Assembly (NCBI RefSeq): GCF_023515955.1
Contig: NZ_CP097322.1
Coordinates: forward strand, 2,792,001 to 2,856,000
Reading direction: 5' to 3'
Length of the DNA stretch: 64,000 nt
From: Streptomyces sp. RerS4
Lineage (GTDB): Bacteria; Actinomycetota; Actinomycetes; Streptomycetales; Streptomycetaceae
Position 1 is the stretch's first letter; every line of letters starts with the position of its first letter. The translations under genes and the position numbers were made by a program. Shown here piece by piece: positions 61,733 through 64,000 of the stretch. A model generated the notes under the pieces. It saw nothing but the letters and a program-made list of their open reading frames with translations, was not told the origin of the DNA and ran no database searches.

Positions 61733-62809
61733 GTGAAGCTGAAGCGCATGGCTGTCGTCGCCGCCGCCGCCGTGGTGGGCCCGACGGTCCTCATGGCCAC
61801 GCCCGCGATGGCCGACGAGGTCCAGAACCCGGCGATCACGACCCCGGACGCGGCTCCGAAGGACGACGCGGCCCCGGCCGAGAAGCCCGCCGCCGAGACC
61901 CCGGCGGAGAAGCCCGCCGCGGAGACCCCGGTCGTCGCCGAGAAGCCCGCCGCGGAGACCCCGGCGAAGCCCGGCGCGGAGACCCCGGCCACGCAGACCC
62001 CGGCCCCTGCCCCGGCCAAGCCCGCCGCCGAGAAGCCGGCCGCCAACGAGGCCGGTCAGGACGAGTCTGCCGAGGAGGACTGGCAGGCGACCGGCCCGAA
62101 GGTCACCATCACGGGCCTCCCGTCGACCTTCACTGCCGGCGGCACCTGGCAGCAGTTCACGGTCCACGTGGACAACAAGGACGGCGACGACCACGAGGAC
62201 TACTCCCTCGGGCTCAACCTGCTCACCCGTTCGTCGAAGCTCCAGAGCGGGCAGGTCGCCGTGGAGGTGTACCTGCCGGACGAGAACGGCAAGTGGCACT
62301 GGTACCCGGTCGAGGCGGAGGGCGAGGACGGCGCCTTCGCCCTGGACTTCGGTCGCGGCTCGATCGAGAAGGGCGACGAGTTCGACATCAAGCTCCGCCT
62401 GAAGTTCTCGAAGGACGCCCCGGCGACCGAGTTCGCTCTCGCCACGGTCGGCTGGAGCAACGCCGAGGACGACGAGTCCTTCTCCGAGTCCCACTTCGCC
62501 CGCTCGACGCTGAAGGCCCCCGCCAACGGTGGCGGCAACAACGGCGGTGGCAACACCGGTGGCAACACCGGCGGCAACACCGGTGGCGGCAACGACACCA
62601 AGCCGAACGGCGGCGGCACCACCACGCCGATCGTCGACAACAACGGCGGTGGCACCACCGGCTCCGGCAACACCAACACCGGCGGTCAGCTCGCCGAGAC
62701 CGGTTCCGACGCCGCCACCACCTGGGCGCTCGGCGCCGGCGGTGTGGCCCTGGCCATGGGCGCCGCCCTGGTCGCCGGCACCGGCCGTCGTCGCCGCGTC
62801 TCCGCCTGA
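61733..62809 (+). CDS. LAETG cell-wall-anchored surface protein
   Basis: 358 residues from GTG 61733. A signal peptide (RMAVVAAAAVVGPTVLMATP, cut near AMA) precedes an EKPAAETP-type repeat stalk (~45-110). A beta domain from GPKVTITGLPSTFTAGGTWQ to ~260 follows, then a Gly/Asn/Thr stalk (GGGNTGGNTGGNTGGG), LAETG (320-324), a helix and RRRR tail. LAETG fits class E sortases. The beta domain shares VTVKVRL-like and FSKDAPATEFALATVGW-like strands with the LAHTG protein at 8331. The protein is probably displayed on hyphae; no enzymatic motif is seen. Confidence 0.87.
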   Translation: MKLKRMAVVAAAAVVGPTVLMATPAMADEVQNPAITTPDAAPKDDAAPAEKPAAETPAEKPAAETPVVAEKPAAETPAKPGAETPATQTPAPAPAKPAAEKPAANEAGQDESAEEDWQATGPKVTITGLPSTFTAGGTWQQFTVHVDNKDGDDHEDYSLGLNLLTRSSKLQSGQVAVEVYLPDENGKWHWYPVEAEGEDGAFALDFGRGSIEKGDEFDIKLRLKFSKDAPATEFALATVGWSNAEDDESFSESHFARSTLKAPANGGGNNGGGNTGGNTGGNTGGGNDTKPNGGGTTTPIVDNNGGGTTGSGNTNTGGQLAETGSDAATTWALGAGGVALAMGAALVAGTGRRRRVSA

Positions 62810-62823
62810 CCCACAGGACACGA

Positions 62824-62860
62824 GAACGGGGTCCGTGCGCACCGCGCACGGACCCCGTTC
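62824..62860. terminator. Bidirectional terminator hairpin
   Basis: GAACGGGGTCCGTGCGC and its exact complement form a 17-bp stem with loop ACC between the convergent LAETG and helicase genes. Confidence 0.88.
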
Positions 62861-62888
62861 CGCGTTCAGGACCTGCGGCCCGGACGGC

Positions 62889-64000
62889 TCACCGCATCCG
62901 GGTGGCCCACTCCTGCACCTTCTTGATCCGCTCCTTCAGCTGCCCCGCCGTCGCCTCCGCGCTCGGCGGCCCACCGCACACCCGGCGCAGCTCGGTGTGG
63001 ATCACCCCGTGCGGCTTGCCACTCTGGTGGACGTACGCGCCCACCATCGTGTTCAGCGACTTGCGCAGCTCCAGCAGCTCCTTGTGCGACACCACCGGGC
63101 GCCGCTCGGCGGGCAGCTCCAGCAGGTCCGCCTGCTCGTCCGGCTTGCGCCGGCTGTGCGCGATCTGCCGTGACTGCCGCTTCTGGAGCAGCATCTGCAC
63201 CTGGTCCGGCTCCAGCAGCCCGGGGATGCCGAGGTAGTCCTGCTCCTCCTCGCTGCCGGGGTGGGCCTGCATGCCGAACTCGGCGCCGTCGTAGAGGACC
63301 CGGTCGAAGACCGCGTCGGACTCCAGCGCCTCGAAGGACATCTGCTCGTCCTCGCCGGTGTCCTCGTCCTCCTGCCGGTTCGCCTCGTCCATCTCCTTCT
63401 CGGACTCGGCGTACGGGTCCTCGTCCTCCCCCGCCTTCTTCGGGCGGTCGAGGACGTGATCGCGCTCGACCTCCATCTCGTTGGCGAAGCCCAGAAGGTA
63501 GGGAATCGTCGGAAGGAACACGGACGCGGTCTCGCCGCGCCTGCGCGATCGTACGAAGCGGCCGACGGCCTGGGCGAAGAACAGCGGGGTCGAGATCGTC
63601 GTCGCGTACACGCCCACCGCGAGGCGCGGGACGTCGACGCCCTCGGACACCATGCGGACCGCGACCATCCAGCGGTCGGTGTTCGCGCTGAAGTCGTCGA
63701 TCCGCTTCGAGGCGCCGGTGTCGTCGGACAGCACGACGGTGGCCTTCGTACCGGTGATCTCGCGGATCAGCTTCGCGTACGCGCGCGCCGAGTCCTGGTC
63801 GGAGGCGATGACGAGGCCGCCCGCGTCCGGGATGCCCTTCCTGACCTCCGTGAGGCGCCGGTCGGCGGCGCGCAGCACGTTCGGCATCCAGTCGCCGCGC
63901 GGGTCCAGGGCGGTGCGCCAGGCCTGGGAGATGGCGTCCTTGGTCATCGGCTCGCCGAGGCGGGCGGCGATCTCGTCGCCCGCCTTGGTGCGCCAGCGCA
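62889..64000 (-). CDS. DEAD/DEAH-box (SF2) helicase, C-terminal part (5' end outside window)
   Basis: The last ~370 residues of a larger protein; the start lies past the right edge. The visible helicase domain 2 has GGLVIASDQDSARAYAKLIR, the motif V-type segment RWMVAVRMVSEGVDVPRLAV and motif VI FFAQAVGRFVRSRRRGETAS. After it come an acidic, low-complexity stretch (ESEKEMDEANRQEDEDTGED) and a tail with KELLELRKSLNTMVGAYVHQ. The pattern fits the actinobacterial XPB/UvrB-like SF2 group. It should unwind nucleic acid with ATP, but Walker motifs are outside the window. Confidence 0.88.
   Translation of the reverse strand, partial: RWRTKAGDEIAARLGEPMTKDAISQAWRTALDPRGDWMPNVLRAADRRLTEVRKGIPDAGGLVIASDQDSARAYAKLIREITGTKATVVLSDDTGASKRIDDFSANTDRWMVAVRMVSEGVDVPRLAVGVYATTISTPLFFAQAVGRFVRSRRRGETASVFLPTIPYLLGFANEMEVERDHVLDRPKKAGEDEDPYAESEKEMDEANRQEDEDTGEDEQMSFEALESDAVFDRVLYDGAEFGMQAHPGSEEEQDYLGIPGLLEPDQVQMLLQKRQSRQIAHSRRKPDEQADLLELPAERRPVVSHKELLELRKSLNTMVGAYVHQSGKPHGVIHTELRRVCGGPPSAEATAGQLKERIKKVQEWATRMR

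Overview
The window is about 64 kb of very GC-rich DNA with the marks of a Streptomyces (or close relative) chromosome. Starts are often GTG or TTG and many genes overlap by 1-8 bases. There is an SsgA-like sporulation protein, a class E sortase with LAXTG-tailed proteins, DasR-type operators in front of GlcNAc PTS genes, and perfect GC-rich hairpins between convergent genes. From memory, the order rph - nagF - nagE1 - nagE2 - cysM/cysO/mec - clpS - pncB/pncA - M6 protease - ssgG-like - hppD resembles the SCO29xx region of S. coelicolor; this was not checked by alignment.

Layout: 1-8264 holds a secreted phosphatase (cut by the window edge) and a minus-strand phosphonate locus: GntR regulator, FAD oxidase, phosphonatase-like HAD hydrolase, ABC ATPase, two permeases and a lipoprotein. 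No PhnW transaminase is present, so AEP-type phosphonates would be opened oxidatively. 8331-16157 holds an LAHTG surface protein, a ROK regulator divergent from a Gfo/Idh/MocA dehydrogenase, an FAA hydrolase, a YidC-like protein missing its first cytoplasmic loop, DUF6412, a class E sortase and a SEC-C protein. 16203-18959 is a DNA-modification island: a C5-cytosine methyltransferase convergent with Vsr, then a frameshifted AbiEi/nuclease-like gene. 18997-28255 holds a GNAT enzyme, small membrane proteins, DUF445, a DUF1707 protein, an uncharacterised ABC-2 exporter trio and a class A PBP with a Gly/Thr-rich tail.

28296-31676 holds sugE/gdx behind a guanidine-III riboswitch candidate, a GroES-like protein, DUF3618, Bcp, a damaged two-module HNH gene, a tRNA-like gene with a UAG anticodon on a short-variable-arm body, and rdgB. 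31719-38818 holds a lipoprotein, rph, the GlcNAc PTS (nagF, nagE1, nagE2, with three dre sites), an MBL hydrolase and a membrane-anchored PemK/MazF-like protein coupled to DUF488. 39017-46288 covers the protein-carrier cysteine pathway (cysteine-codon leader peptide, CysO, CysM, Mec-type JAMM protease), an amino-acid permease, DUF2017-ClpS, and NAD salvage (pncB, pncA) behind a 23-bp palindrome. 46400-64000 holds an M6 protease, two RDD proteins, an ssgG-like gene, a GlcD-like oxidase, a TPR protein, hppD with its Lrp/AsnC neighbour, an HTH/small-protein/MFS operon under a palindrome, a Lon-like S16 protease, an IclR regulator, an LAETG surface protein and the 3' part of a helicase gene.

The most notable items are the tRNA-like gene, the guanidine-III candidate, the PhnW-less phosphonate locus, the loop-deleted YidC, the two frameshift-damaged nuclease genes and several palindromic operators. 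All functions are inferred from motifs read by eye; no database search was possible.
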